From Weissella hellenica (GTDB taxonomy: Bacteria; Bacillota; Bacilli; Lactobacillales; Lactobacillaceae), in contig NZ_BJEG01000001.1 of NCBI RefSeq assembly GCF_005405545.1, forward strand, positions 248,001-312,000: a stretch of DNA of 64,000 nt, given 5' to 3'. The notes beneath the pieces are model-generated. The model had not been told where the DNA came from, did no database searches, and saw only the letters and a program-made list of their open reading frames with translations. Both the position numbers and the translations under genes were made by a program. Positions 50,588 through 59,718 of the stretch are shown in pieces (the first letter of the stretch is position 1; every line of letters starts with the position of its first letter).

Positions 50588-51553
50588 ATGGTAAAACATC
50601 ATAAAAAATGGTCGACAAAACGCAAAGTATGGACGTCGGTCGCAACACTAGTTGTTGTGGTTGGCGCAGCTATTCTAGGGGCGGGGGGGTATTTCTTCCA
50701 TGTTGCCGAAGTAAGAGCTAAAAAGGATTTTGTGGGTAGTGGATTAGTTAGTAAGAAAAATCCGCTTTACGATCAGCAAGAAAAGTGGTTAGCTGCGGAT
50801 ACAAAAGAATGGCAGCTAAAGGCTAAAGATGGGATAAAATTAGTTGGTAATTACTTACCTGCTGCAAAAAAGACAAATAAAACGGTTATCGTTATTCATG
50901 GTTTTGGTGTTGATCATAAAGCAATGGCACCATATGGTGAGATGTTTCATCGTTTTGGTTATAATGTTTTGATGCCAGATGATCGGGCATCAGGTAAATC
51001 CGAAGGTAAATATATTGGCTTTGGTTACTTGGATGCTAAAGATTATCAAGAGTGGATTAGCCAAGTTATTGCTAAAAATGGTAAAAATAGCGAAATTGTG
51101 GTCATGGGTGCATCAATGGGCGCAGCAACGACTATGATGTTATCTGGTATGAATCCGCCATCACAAGTAAAAGCGTACATTGAAGATTCAGGATACACAT
51201 CAGTTGCGGATGAATTGCATTATGAGGCAGGTAATATGTACGGCTTGCCTAAGTGGTTAGCGAATGTGTTAATTCCAGTTGTATCAGGATATTCAAAAGT
51301 GCTGGCAGGTTATAGTTATCATCAAGCAGATGCTGAAAGGTTGTTAGCCAATAACAAACGACCAATGTTGTTTATTCATGGTGATAATGATAAATTTGTG
51401 CCAACTAAATTTATGGCGCCAGTTTATCAGGCAACAAATGTACCTAAGGAAAAGTACCTTGTACCTGGTGCTGCTCACGTAGAATCATATCGGACTAATC
51501 CAATTCAATATGAAAAAACAGTTCAAAACTTTTTACAAAAACATTTTAATTAA
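50588..51553 (+). CDS. Membrane-anchored alpha/beta hydrolase
   Basis: Serine hydrolase of 321 residues. An N-terminal basic stretch is followed by one membrane helix (about 14-36), so the catalytic domain probably faces outside. The oxyanion region is VIHGFGVDHKAMAPYG, the nucleophile elbow GASMGA with Ser176, the acid in FIHGDNDKFVP and the histidine in GAAHVES near the C-terminus. Resembles YqkD/FrsA-type hydrolases of Bacillus; the substrate is unknown. ATG follows AAGGATTTAGAG. It is 12 bases before an RsmC-like gene. Confidence 0.85.
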   Translation: MVKHHKKWSTKRKVWTSVATLVVVVGAAILGAGGYFFHVAEVRAKKDFVGSGLVSKKNPLYDQQEKWLAADTKEWQLKAKDGIKLVGNYLPAAKKTNKTVIVIHGFGVDHKAMAPYGEMFHRFGYNVLMPDDRASGKSEGKYIGFGYLDAKDYQEWISQVIAKNGKNSEIVVMGASMGAATTMMLSGMNPPSQVKAYIEDSGYTSVADELHYEAGNMYGLPKWLANVLIPVVSGYSKVLAGYSYHQADAERLLANNKRPMLFIHGDNDKFVPTKFMAPVYQATNVPKEKYLVPGAAHVESYRTNPIQYEKTVQNFLQKHFN

Positions 51554-51565
51554 ACGAGGAGCATT

Positions 51566-52183
51566 ATGCCGGAACATTATTATACAGCTAATCCAACTAC
51601 AGCCCATGATGAACATACATGGACATTTGATTTGTTGGAGCATGCTTTAACTTTTACAACCGATGCAGGGGTCTTTTCTAAAGGAACCGTAGATTATGGG
51701 ACACGAGCAATGTTAACGGCATTTAATCGAGATATCCCAGCTGGGAAAATCCTTGATTTAGGTGCAGGTTACGGACCGGTAGCGATTAGTTTAGCTAAGG
51801 TATTACCCGAACGTATGTTTGTTGCTGCCGAAATTAATGCACGTGCAGCCGAATTAGTGCAGCGAAATGCACAGCGTAACCATGTGGACCAACAAATCAC
51901 AGTTGTACAATCTGATCGTTATGAAAATGTCGTCGACAAGTTTGCAGCCATTTTAACGAATCCACCAGTACGTGCTGGTAAACAAATTGTAACGGATATG
52001 ATCACTGGTGCAGTTAATCACTTGGTACCTGAAGGGACATTAACGGTTGTTTTGCAAAAAAAACAGGGAGCACCATCTGCTAAAAAATTGATGGCTGAAT
52101 TATTTGGGAATGTACAAACCATTGCCAAAGATAAAGGGTATTATATTTTGGAGAGTACGTATGTCGGGAACACTAACAGCTAA
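51566..52183 (+). CDS. RsmC-like class I methyltransferase
   Basis: SAM-dependent methyltransferase of 205 residues related to the catalytic half of RsmC/RlmG, and annotated in many firmicutes as a 16S rRNA m2G1207-type enzyme. Visible are the N-terminal HYYTANPTTAHDE and TFTTDAGVFSKGTVDYGTR blocks, SAM motif I ILDLGAGYGPVAISLA (about 61-76) and the catalytic NPPVRAGK in ILTNPPVRAGK. It lacks the duplicated N-terminal domain of E. coli RsmC, which is normal for Gram-positive forms. Exact rRNA target is not proven. The 3' end overlaps tadA by 23 bases. Confidence 0.85.
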   Translation: MPEHYYTANPTTAHDEHTWTFDLLEHALTFTTDAGVFSKGTVDYGTRAMLTAFNRDIPAGKILDLGAGYGPVAISLAKVLPERMFVAAEINARAAELVQRNAQRNHVDQQITVVQSDRYENVVDKFAAILTNPPVRAGKQIVTDMITGAVNHLVPEGTLTVVLQKKQGAPSAKKLMAELFGNVQTIAKDKGYYILESTYVGNTNS

Positions 52184-52691
52184 TCAAATCCAATATTTTA
52201 TGGGCGAAGCTTTACGTGAAGCACGCAAAGCCGCTTTAATTGGTGAAGTGCCAATTGGTGCTGTTGTTGTACAAAATGGGCAAATTATTAGTCGGGCGTT
52301 TAATTTACGTGAACATCTACAAGATGGTAGTCAACATGCTGAGTATCAAGCAATTTTAGAGGCTAATCGTTTCCAACATTCATGGCGGTTGCCTGAAGCC
52401 CAACTGTTTGTGACGTTAGAACCGTGCATTATGTGTGCAGGTTTAATTCAGCAAACGCGTATTACAGATGTTTATTATGGTGCTGCCGATGCAAAGGGCG
52501 GTGGTGTAACGTCAATGTATGAACTATTAACTGATGAGCGCTTAAATCATCAAGTAAATGTGCATCCCGGTGTGCGCAATCAAGAAGCAAGTGTGCTTTT
52601 GAAAACTTTTTTTAAAGATGTGCGAAAACGCAAAAAGGCAGCTAAAAAAGCACGGCAATTAGCCGATAAAAAAGCTGGTCAAAATCTGTAG
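52161..52691 (+). CDS. tadA: tRNA-specific adenosine deaminase
   Basis: Converts the wobble A34 of tRNA-Arg(ACG) to inosine. The 176-residue protein has the zinc and catalytic motif HAE (59-61, in QHAEYQAILEA) and PCIMC (88-92) in a cytidine-deaminase fold. The ATG at 52161 is preceded by GGAGAG; an earlier in-frame start would lie deeper in the methyltransferase gene. It overlaps that gene by 23 bases. The C-terminal tail is very basic (KKAAKKARQLADKKA), as in other lactic acid bacterial forms. Its tRNA-Arg(ACG) substrate is encoded at 28113. Confidence 0.95.
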   Translation: MSGTLTANQIQYFMGEALREARKAALIGEVPIGAVVVQNGQIISRAFNLREHLQDGSQHAEYQAILEANRFQHSWRLPEAQLFVTLEPCIMCAGLIQQTRITDVYYGAADAKGGGVTSMYELLTDERLNHQVNVHPGVRNQEASVLLKTFFKDVRKRKKAAKKARQLADKKAGQNL

Positions 52692-52704
52692 TTCTTGCTA
52701 TAAT
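52676..52704 (+). promoter_or_regulatory. Promoter of the SRP RNA gene
   Basis: -35 TGGTCA (52676-52681) within the end of tadA and -10 TATAAT (52699-52704), 17-bp spacing. Confidence 0.7.
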
Positions 52705-52710
52705 GTAGTT

Positions 52711-52798
52711 TGTGGGGCAAGTATGCACTTCGAATTGTGTCAGGGTCGGAAGGCAGCAGCACTAAGGAGACCGTATATTGTGCTTCACTTCTTAAGTA
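52711..52798 (+). ncRNA. ffs: Signal recognition particle RNA, small bacterial type
   Basis: The conserved SRP loop GTCAGGGTCGGAAGGCAGCA (starting 52739) has the GGAAGGCAGCAGC tetraloop and asymmetric loop that bind Ffh. Flanking arms AAGTATGCAC and GTGCTTCACTT can pair. Ends are approximate, estimated from the -10 and the terminator. The position directly upstream of dnaX is typical of firmicutes. Confidence 0.9.
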
Positions 52799-52805
52799 AA
52801 TTAGC

Positions 52806-52839
52806 GGAGGTTAGAACAAATTGTTCTAACCTCTTTTTT
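52806..52839 (+). terminator. Terminator of the SRP RNA
   Basis: Perfect stem GAGGTTAGAACAA / TTGTTCTAACCTC followed by six T. Confidence 0.92.
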
Positions 52840-52976
52840 GTCTATTGTTAACGTGTAATGTCAGACTAGCTTTGTTTAAATGTGGCTGTTCGTAAAACGC
52901 TTTTTCTGATATTATTGGTAATGATAGTTACACACATAAATCAGGAATAAAACTGATAGAAAAGGGGTCACAAGTC

Positions 52977-54707
52977 ATGGCATATCAGGCTTTATATCGG
53001 ACATGGCGTCCACAAAAATTTAGCGATATGATTGGTCAAGAAGTCGTGACCAAAACATTGAAAAATGCCATTATTACAGGGCAAACAACCCATGCTTACT
53101 TGTTTAATGGCCCTCGAGGAACTGGTAAAACATCGGCAGCAAAGATTTTTGCAAAAGCAATTAATTGTTTGCATCCAGTCGATGGTGAACCAGATGGTAC
53201 TTGTGAAATTTGTCAGGCAATGGATGCAGGTACACTAGGTGATGTCATTGAACTGGATGCAGCCTCGAATAATGGGGTTGATGAAATCCGTGAAATTCGA
53301 GAAGATGTTACCTACGCACCAACGCAAGCAAATTATAAGGTATACATTATTGATGAGGTGCACATGTTATCAACAGGGGCGTTCAACGCACTGTTAAAAA
53401 CATTAGAGGAACCACCAGCCAATGTTATTTTTATTTTAGCAACGACTGAACCACAAAAAATTCCAGCTACTATTATTTCACGAACACAACGGTTTGATTT
53501 TAAAAGAATTAATGCACAAGCAGCGTTTGAGAGAATGGTTTACATCTTAAAGCAACGTGACAACACCTATGACGAATCAGCTCTACATGTCATTGCTAAT
53601 GCAGCTGATGGGGGGATGCGTGATGCTTTGAGTATTCTTGATCAGGCATTATCTTTTGGCGATGGCCATGTGACGTTAGAAAATGCTTTGCTAGTAACCG
53701 GTTCTGTGACACAAACCTTGTTAGGTCAATATGTACAAGCAGTTGTAAAACAAGATACCAAAGCTGCATTGGCCAAATTAGCGGAGGTATTGGAGGCCGG
53801 TAAAGATGCTAACCGCTTTGTTGAAGATTTAATTAGCTATGCACGTGATTTATTACTTTACACGCAAGCGCCTGAATTAGTAACATTGGTGCCTGATGAA
53901 GTATTTATGCAGTTGGCGCAAGAGCGAGAAGCAGTACTTTGGTATAATATGATTGATCAATTGAATGAAACGCAGCAGCAATTACGTTTCACCAATCGTC
54001 CAGCCATTTATTTAGAGGTACTGACAGTAAAACTCAGTCAGCCAATTACAGCACTTGTTCAAAATATTGCGACGGCACCAGAAGCAAAGCAGGAGCCAGC
54101 AAAAGTAACAACAACTAAAACAATTGAGCAGCCCCCAGTGGCGGCTAAATCCGAGTCAATTACTGAGACAAAGCCTGCCGAAGTACCACATAAGCCAGCG
54201 GTTAATGTTCATGTGAGTGAAGATCAGACAGCTGTCTTTAAGGTGCTAGCTGAAGCAACACGTGGCGATTTAAATCGCATAACGGCAGTATGGGCAGACA
54301 TGGTAAATATGCTACCTGTTTCTGAACAGGCGATGTTAAATGTTTCGCGACCAGTGGCAGCATCTGCTAATGGCTTAGTCGTTGCTTTTAATTTTGATAT
54401 CATTCGCCATAATGCGATGCAAAAAAATGACTTATTGCAAACGATGCTGACGCAAATCCGAGAATTAACGCAAGCTGCGCATGAACGTCAACTGGTATTT
54501 ATTACAAGTGATGATTGGCAACAATTACGAGCTAAATATGTTGCACAACTACCAAATCAACACACACAGGTACAATCAACACCTGATGATATGCCAATAC
54601 AAATGGATGAACCGGCAATTGATCAGCCAATAGAACAGGCAGATAATTTAGTGACAGAAGCAAAAAATATCTTTGATGAAGCAATTGTTGAAGAAGTAGA
54701 TGATTAA
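52977..54707 (+). CDS. dnaX: DNA polymerase III subunit gamma/tau
   Basis: Clamp-loader ATPase that also bridges polymerase cores. The 576-residue protein has Walker A GPRGTGKT (45-52), zinc cysteines Cys64, Cys76 and Cys79 (DGTCEICQ), Walker B YIIDEVHM and the sensor region TTEPQKIPATIISRTQRFDF. The C-terminal third (about 350 onward) is a low-complexity linker and a divergent tau domain. I saw no A6G-type slippery site for a short gamma form. AAAGGGG precedes the ATG. First gene of dnaX-ybaB-recR-yaaL. Confidence 0.96.
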   Translation: MAYQALYRTWRPQKFSDMIGQEVVTKTLKNAIITGQTTHAYLFNGPRGTGKTSAAKIFAKAINCLHPVDGEPDGTCEICQAMDAGTLGDVIELDAASNNGVDEIREIREDVTYAPTQANYKVYIIDEVHMLSTGAFNALLKTLEEPPANVIFILATTEPQKIPATIISRTQRFDFKRINAQAAFERMVYILKQRDNTYDESALHVIANAADGGMRDALSILDQALSFGDGHVTLENALLVTGSVTQTLLGQYVQAVVKQDTKAALAKLAEVLEAGKDANRFVEDLISYARDLLLYTQAPELVTLVPDEVFMQLAQEREAVLWYNMIDQLNETQQQLRFTNRPAIYLEVLTVKLSQPITALVQNIATAPEAKQEPAKVTTTKTIEQPPVAAKSESITETKPAEVPHKPAVNVHVSEDQTAVFKVLAEATRGDLNRITAVWADMVNMLPVSEQAMLNVSRPVAASANGLVVAFNFDIIRHNAMQKNDLLQTMLTQIRELTQAAHERQLVFITSDDWQQLRAKYVAQLPNQHTQVQSTPDDMPIQMDEPAIDQPIEQADNLVTEAKNIFDEAIVEEVDD

Positions 54708-54731
54708 ATAAAAGAAAATGAGGAATTAATA

Positions 54732-55040
54732 ATGTTCGGTGGACAAAATATGCAACAAATGATGAAGCAAGCAAAGAAAATGCAAAAGCAAATGGAAGAT
54801 GAACAATCAGCCATTGCTAAAACAGATTACGTAGGGCATGCACCATCTGATTTAGTTTTGGCAACCTTTAGTGGTGACCGTGAGCTGAAAGATTTACAAA
54901 TTAACCCAGATATTGTTGATTCTGATGATGTTGATAGCTTAGCAGACATGGTATTGGTTGCCGTTAATGATGCCTTGAAGCAAATTGAACAAGACCAACA
55001 AAAGCGTTTAGGTCAATTTGCTCCTAAGGGTATGTTCTAA
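54732..55040 (+). CDS. ybaB: YbaB/EbfC family nucleoid-associated protein
   Basis: Small DNA-binding dimer, 102 residues, beginning with the basic MQQMMKQAKKMQKQMED helix and containing the conserved FSGDRELKDLQINPDIV segment. It is almost always between dnaX and recR, as here. TGAGGAAT precedes the ATG. Confidence 0.95.
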   Translation: MFGGQNMQQMMKQAKKMQKQMEDEQSAIAKTDYVGHAPSDLVLATFSGDRELKDLQINPDIVDSDDVDSLADMVLVAVNDALKQIEQDQQKRLGQFAPKGMF

Positions 55041-55066
55041 CATACCAATAGAAAGAAGGCAGTTGT

Positions 55067-55666
55067 ATGCAGTATCCAGAGCCAATTGCGAAGTTAATTG
55101 ATAGTTATACAAAATTGCCGGGTATCGGGATAAAGACGGCGACACGATTAGCGTTTTTTACAATTGATATGCCCGAAGAAGATGTGACAAGTTTTGCGCA
55201 ATCTTTGATTTCTGCAAAACGTGATTTACATTTTTGTTCAATATGTGGGAATTTAACAGAAACAGATCCTTGTGTTATTTGTTCAGATAATCGTCGTGAC
55301 CAAAGCACTGTTTTAGTGGTTGCAGAAGTTAAAGATTTAATGGCGATTGAAAATACTGGTGAATACAAAGCACTGTATCACGTATTACACGGGGTGCTAT
55401 CGCCGCTTGAGGGTAAGGGACCTGATGATATTAATATTGAGGCCTTGGTTAATCGGTTGCAAAAAGATGATACGATTCAAGAAATTATTGTTGCAACCAA
55501 TGCCAATGCCGAAGGTGAAGCAACAGCGATGTACTTATCACGATTGTTAAAACCAGCTGGTTTGAAAGTATCTCGTCTTGCAACTGGATTATCGGTTGGT
55601 AGTGATATTGACTATGCTGATCAAATTACTTTGATTAAGGCGGTTGAAGGGAGGACGCAATTGTAA
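55067..55666 (+). CDS. recR: Recombination mediator RecR
   Basis: Acts with RecO/RecF to load RecA at gaps. The 199-residue protein has an HhH region ([15 protein letters not shown], 17-31), a zinc finger with Cys57, Cys60, Cys69 and Cys72, and a Toprim domain ([27 protein letters not shown]). AGAAAGAAGG precedes the ATG. The stop overlaps the next start by one base. Confidence 0.97.
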   Translation: MQYPEPIAKLIDSYTKLPGIGIKTATRLAFFTIDMPEEDVTSFAQSLISAKRDLHFCSICGNLTETDPCVICSDNRRDQSTVLVVAEVKDLMAIENTGEYKALYHVLHGVLSPLEGKGPDDINIEALVNRLQKDDTIQEIIVATNANAEGEATAMYLSRLLKPAGLKVSRLATGLSVGSDIDYADQITLIKAVEGRTQL

Positions 55667-55929
55667 TGTTTAAATTACGAAGCAAACGTCCTAAATTTGA
55701 TACGAAAGCCTACGATACACGTTTGAATCAAGCAATTGAACATGCTAAGTATGATTATGAAAAAGCTCGTATATCTGAGAACGCCATGTTTGAAAGCGAT
55801 ATTGCACCAAGTATGATTAAATCCGAAACGGCACTTGCTAAGCAAAAATATTTTTTCTTATTACGGGCGGCTCGACAACGTGGTATGAAGGGACATTGGT
55901 CCACAGCTTTTGTTCATCCTGAGAAATAA
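55666..55929 (+). CDS. YaaL-family protein (DUF2508)
   Basis: Small acidic-basic cytosolic protein of 87 residues, of unknown function, widely found right after recR in firmicutes. It starts with FKLRSKRPKFDTKAYD and ends with a conserved FFLLRAARQRGMKGHWS. One-base overlap with recR (TAATG). A terminator follows. Confidence 0.85.
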   Translation: MFKLRSKRPKFDTKAYDTRLNQAIEHAKYDYEKARISENAMFESDIAPSMIKSETALAKQKYFFLLRAARQRGMKGHWSTAFVHPEK

Positions 55930-55974
55930 AAAATAAATTTTGTATCAATAATGAAATTTATTGCTGGTTATACG

Positions 55975-56015
55975 AAAAAAGAGGTCGAAGCTATTTTGTG
56001 TCGACTTCTTTTTTA
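55975..56015 (+). terminator. Terminator after the recR operon
   Basis: AAGAGGTCGA / TCGACTTCTT stem with G-U pairs, preceded by an A run and followed by seven T. Confidence 0.85.
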
Positions 56016-56059
56016 GGTTATAATTAAAAATAAACGATGATTAGAAAGTGGTGAAATAC

Positions 56060-56704
56060 ATGTCAGGGACATTTATTACATTTGAAGGTCCTGAGGGTGC
56101 GGGGAAAACATCAGTTTTGCGAGCGATAGTAGAACGGCTAACACCTCTGTTAAATGATAAACTAGTTTTAACTAGAGAACCAGGTGGACAGGGCAGCCCA
56201 GTGGCTGAGGCAATTCGTGACTTGGTATTAAATCCAAATTTACCTAGTATGGATGCATGGACTGAAGCATTGTTGTATGCAGCATCGCGCCGCCAACATT
56301 TGGTTGATACTGTTTTACCAGCGTTAGCAGAGGATAAGGTAGTGATTAGTGATCGCTATTTAGACAGTTCCATTGCCTATCAAGGTGGAGGACGTCGTTT
56401 AGGCGTAGACGCTGTGACAACGATTAATCAATTTGCGACTGAGGGTGTGATGCCAACAGCAACAGTTTATTTGGATATTAGGCCAGAGATTGGATTACAA
56501 AGAATCCAAGAACATCGACAAGATGAAATTAATCGTTTGGATGTTGAGGCGTTATCATTTCATAAACGCGTAGCTGATGCATATCATCAACTTGCTGCAC
56601 AATCCCCAGAACGCTTTTTAATTATTAATGCTGAGCAAGACTTAGCAACGGTTATTTCAGATACATGGACAGCACTGATGCCAATACTTGGTATCCAGGA
56701 ATAG
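56060..56704 (+). CDS. tmk: Thymidylate kinase
   Basis: Phosphorylates dTMP to dTDP. The 214-residue protein has the P-loop GPEGAGKT (10-17), TREPGGQGSPVAE (dTMP-binding) and SDRYLDSSIAYQGGGR (lid/LID arginine region). I use the ATG at 56060, with AAAGTGGTG upstream; GTG 56048 is an alternative in-frame start. Begins a block of tmk, darA, holB and rsmI. Confidence 0.95.
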   Translation: MSGTFITFEGPEGAGKTSVLRAIVERLTPLLNDKLVLTREPGGQGSPVAEAIRDLVLNPNLPSMDAWTEALLYAASRRQHLVDTVLPALAEDKVVISDRYLDSSIAYQGGGRRLGVDAVTTINQFATEGVMPTATVYLDIRPEIGLQRIQEHRQDEINRLDVEALSFHKRVADAYHQLAAQSPERFLIINAEQDLATVISDTWTALMPILGIQE

Positions 56705-56718
56705 GAGGTTTTCACATT

Positions 56719-57048
56719 ATGAAAATGATTATTGCAATTGTACAAGATAAAGATGCGAATAAATTGGGTGGTAAGTTTGTAAAGGCAAACGTACGAGCAA
56801 CTCGTTTGGCAACATCTGGAGGATTTCTTCGTTCTGGAAACACAACGTTTATGATCGGTGTTGAAGATGACCGTGTTCAAGAAGTGCTTGATTTGATTGA
56901 AGAAACGTCACACACACATAAGCAATTTATGACGCCAGCAGTTAGTCTTGATGTCGCAATGGAATCAACTGCTGCAACACCAATGGAAGTTCAAGTTGGG
57001 GGTGCAACGGTCTTTGTTCAAGATATTGAGCAATTCCACCGCTTTTAA
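56719..57048 (+). CDS. darA: Cyclic di-AMP receptor DarA (PstA)
   Basis: PII-like trimer that binds c-di-AMP, 109 residues. MKMIIAIVQDKDANKL, ATRLATSGGFLRSGNTTFMIGVEDD and GATVFVQDIEQFHRF match the family over its full length. The ATG at 56719 follows AGGAGG by about 12 bases; an upstream in-frame start at 56665 lies inside tmk. Lies between tmk and holB, its usual place in firmicutes. Confidence 0.93.
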   Translation: MKMIIAIVQDKDANKLGGKFVKANVRATRLATSGGFLRSGNTTFMIGVEDDRVQEVLDLIEETSHTHKQFMTPAVSLDVAMESTAATPMEVQVGGATVFVQDIEQFHRF

Positions 57049-57057
57049 GAGGTGCTC

Positions 57058-58062
57058 ATGGATGCTGAAGAATTAATTGCGCATGTCACTGACTTACAGC
57101 CACGATTAATTGCGCAACTACAAAAGGCGTCAGCAAGTCAACAGCTTGCTCACGCTTTTTTGTTTACTGGGCCAACCGGGCGAGGACAAACATTGGTGGC
57201 TGACTGGTTAGCGATGCGCTTAATGTGTCCGAATATCAATGAAGATGGACAACCTGATGGCACATGTCATCAGTGTCAACGAATTGCTAATCATGAACAC
57301 CCTGACGTGATTGAAATAAAACCGGATGGTAAAAGTATTAAAGTTGATCAAGTGCGTTTTTTAAAAGAAGAATTTACTAAAACTGCGGTTGAGGGTCAGC
57401 AAAAGATTTTTATTATTAATGGTGCTGATACAATGACAAGTAGTGCAGCAAATGGTTTGTTGAAATTTATTGAAGAACCTGCACCAGGTCAAACGGCAAT
57501 TTTAATTGCTGAAAATAAAGCCCAACTGTTACCCACAATTGTTTCACGAACACAGGTTATTAATTTTACCAATGTTAGTCCACAACAATTCACAGTGGTG
57601 CTACGTAATATGGGCTATACAGATAAGCAAATACCGTTAGTACAATCATTAACAGATAGTACTCAAGTTGCTAAAGATTGGTTGACTGATGATTGGTTTG
57701 CCCAAGTAAGTCAGGCAATTTTAAACCTAGCAACTGCGATGTTAGAAAATTCTAACCAAGCTTTTACACAAGTACAGACAACCTTTGTAGCTTTAGCCGG
57801 TGAGCAAGCAGATAAACAAACCATTTTGATGATGTTTGCGCAGGTTTGGCGGGATGTTCTTTTGACAAAATCTGGTATTCAAACAAACCATTTTGCTAAA
57901 GATTGGACACAGCTAGTTCAACGATATGATGAAGCAACCTTGCTGACTGTCGTCAACATTGTGTTAGCGGCACCACAAAAATTACAAAAAAACATTAGTT
58001 TTCAAACAACTCTAGAAGCCACTGTATTAGCAAGTCAATTTAAGTTAGCAGGTTTAACATGA
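57058..58062 (+). CDS. holB: DNA polymerase III subunit delta'
   Basis: Clamp-loader stator subunit, 334 residues, with zinc cysteines Cys57, Cys70 and Cys73 (DGTCHQCQ). The P-loop region reads GPTGRGQT (38-45), so the Walker A lysine is Gln44; nucleotide binding is probably lost, which is tolerated in delta' subunits. SRTQVINF (sensor) is present. I start at ATG 57058, 4 bases after AAGAGGTG; GTG 57052 is also possible. yaaT and yabA, which often lie between holB and rsmI in firmicutes, are absent; rsmI overlaps by 4 bases. Confidence 0.9.
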   Translation: MDAEELIAHVTDLQPRLIAQLQKASASQQLAHAFLFTGPTGRGQTLVADWLAMRLMCPNINEDGQPDGTCHQCQRIANHEHPDVIEIKPDGKSIKVDQVRFLKEEFTKTAVEGQQKIFIINGADTMTSSAANGLLKFIEEPAPGQTAILIAENKAQLLPTIVSRTQVINFTNVSPQQFTVVLRNMGYTDKQIPLVQSLTDSTQVAKDWLTDDWFAQVSQAILNLATAMLENSNQAFTQVQTTFVALAGEQADKQTILMMFAQVWRDVLLTKSGIQTNHFAKDWTQLVQRYDEATLLTVVNIVLAAPQKLQKNISFQTTLEATVLASQFKLAGLT

Positions 58063-58937
58063 AACAACAAAAAAGTTTTGGCACCCAGACAATGGGAACC
58101 TTATATTTAGTGCCCACACCAATTGGCAATTTAGGTGATATGACTAATCGTTCAATTGAAGTGATGCAATCAGTTGATTTAATTGCGGCTGAGGACACCC
58201 GGCATACACAACAATTATTAAACCAATTTGATATTGATACGAAACAAATTTCTTTTCATGAGCATAACAAAGAAAATCGCATTCCTGAATTAGTTGCACG
58301 TCTACAAGCAGGTGATAGTATCGCTCAGGTATCCGATGCGGGAATGCCTTCTATATCTGATCCAGGACATAAATTAGTAAAAGCTGCTATTTTAGCAGAT
58401 ATTCCAGTAGTACCAATTCCAGGAGCTAGTGCGGGGATTACGGCATTGATTGCGTCAGGATTAGCCCCACAATCATTTATGTTTTATGGCTTTTTGCCAC
58501 GTAAGCCCAAAGAACAATTACATGAATTAGAAATGTTGAAAGTGCATCAAGAAACAATGATTTTTTATGAAGCACCACATCGTTTAGCTAAGACATTAAA
58601 GGGGATTATGACAGCTTTTGGTTCTGATCGCCAAGTCGTATTAGCTCGTGAGTTAACAAAACGCTACGAAGAATTTTTACGGGGAACAGTTGCAGAATTA
58701 GTCACTTGGGCTAATGAAAATGAAGTTCGCGGTGAATTTGTTGTTTTGGTAGCAGGTAATGATCACGTTGAACAAGCGGAGGAGATAGATCCTTTATCTG
58801 AGATGGAACCAATACAAGCAGTACAAGCATTGGTTGGTGAGGGTCTAAAGCCTACGGCAGCTATTAAGCAAATTGCTAAACAACGTGCATTAGACCGCCA
58901 AACATTGTATCTACAATATCAAGGAGAAAATAATTAA
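58059..58937 (+). CDS. rsmI: 16S rRNA (cytidine1402-2'-O)-methyltransferase
   Basis: SAM-dependent enzyme of the tetrapyrrole-methylase fold; 292 residues. TLYLVPTPIGNLGDMTNRSIEVM, AAEDTRHTQQLL and VSDAGMPSISDPGHKLV, then GFLPRKPKEQ, are the family blocks. Overlaps holB by 4 bases (ATGA) and the following thioesterase start by one base. Confidence 0.95.
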   Translation: MKQQKSFGTQTMGTLYLVPTPIGNLGDMTNRSIEVMQSVDLIAAEDTRHTQQLLNQFDIDTKQISFHEHNKENRIPELVARLQAGDSIAQVSDAGMPSISDPGHKLVKAAILADIPVVPIPGASAGITALIASGLAPQSFMFYGFLPRKPKEQLHELEMLKVHQETMIFYEAPHRLAKTLKGIMTAFGSDRQVVLARELTKRYEEFLRGTVAELVTWANENEVRGEFVVLVAGNDHVEQAEEIDPLSEMEPIQAVQALVGEGLKPTAAIKQIAKQRALDRQTLYLQYQGENN

Positions 58938-59680
58938 TGGCTGTAGAATTCCAGATGCCACATGACGTCGTATACTATGAAGCTGATGTAACTGGCAAAT
59001 TGAGTTTGCCAATGGTCTATAATTTGGCGATTCTTAGTTCAACGCAACAAGCAATAGACTTGGGAATTGGTCCTGATTATACACATGAAAAATGTGTCGG
59101 GTGGATCGTGTTACAGCAGGTAGTCACGATTAAGCGCCGACCAAAAGATGGTGAAAAAATTATCTTGGCAACAACTGCTAAGCAATTTAATTCTTTCTTT
59201 GCACGTCGTCAGTATCGTTTGCTTGATGCGAACGGTCACGAGTTGGTTGTCATGGAAAGTTTATTTTCAATGATTGATATGGATAAGCGTAAATTAGCAC
59301 GTATTCCAAAGGATATGGCTGAGGCATATCAACCAGAACATGTTCGTAAAATTCCACGTTTAACAGATGTTAGTGGTTTTGATGAGACACAAGCAATTGA
59401 TTACAAAAAAGAATATGAAGTTCGTTACTTAGATATTGATTCAAATCAGCATGTGAATAATTCTAAATATGCCGACTGGATGATAGATGTTTTGCCGTTA
59501 GAATTTTTAACAACCCATGAACCAACGGCCATGAATATTAAGTATGAACATGAAGTTTTGCCCGGTAATCAAATCAAGTCTGAAGTACAAGTCGTTGGCA
59601 ATACAACAAAGCATCGCATTATGTTTGGGGACACGATTTCAGCAGAAGCAACAATTGATTGGACGTTAGTAAATATTTAA
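58937..59680 (+). CDS. Acyl-ACP thioesterase
   Basis: Double-hotdog thioesterase of 247 residues, releasing fatty acids from acyl carrier protein. The N-terminal hotdog has GWIVLQQVVTIKRRPKDGE, and the second holds the catalytic set DIDSNQHVNNSKY (166-178: Asp166, Asn170, His172 region). AAGGAGAAAATAATT precedes the ATG. It is coupled to rsmI by a one-base overlap; a biological link to rRNA methylation is not obvious. Confidence 0.88.
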   Translation: MAVEFQMPHDVVYYEADVTGKLSLPMVYNLAILSSTQQAIDLGIGPDYTHEKCVGWIVLQQVVTIKRRPKDGEKIILATTAKQFNSFFARRQYRLLDANGHELVVMESLFSMIDMDKRKLARIPKDMAEAYQPEHVRKIPRLTDVSGFDETQAIDYKKEYEVRYLDIDSNQHVNNSKYADWMIDVLPLEFLTTHEPTAMNIKYEHEVLPGNQIKSEVQVVGNTTKHRIMFGDTISAEATIDWTLVNI

Positions 59681-59718
59681 GCTAAACTAAAGATATTAAG
59701 ACAATAAGGAGAATAAAA

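Noticed and set aside
53900-54707. Programmed frameshift in dnaX giving a short gamma subunit
   Set aside because: No A-rich slippery heptamer followed by a stem-loop was seen; the long linker is simply low in complexity.
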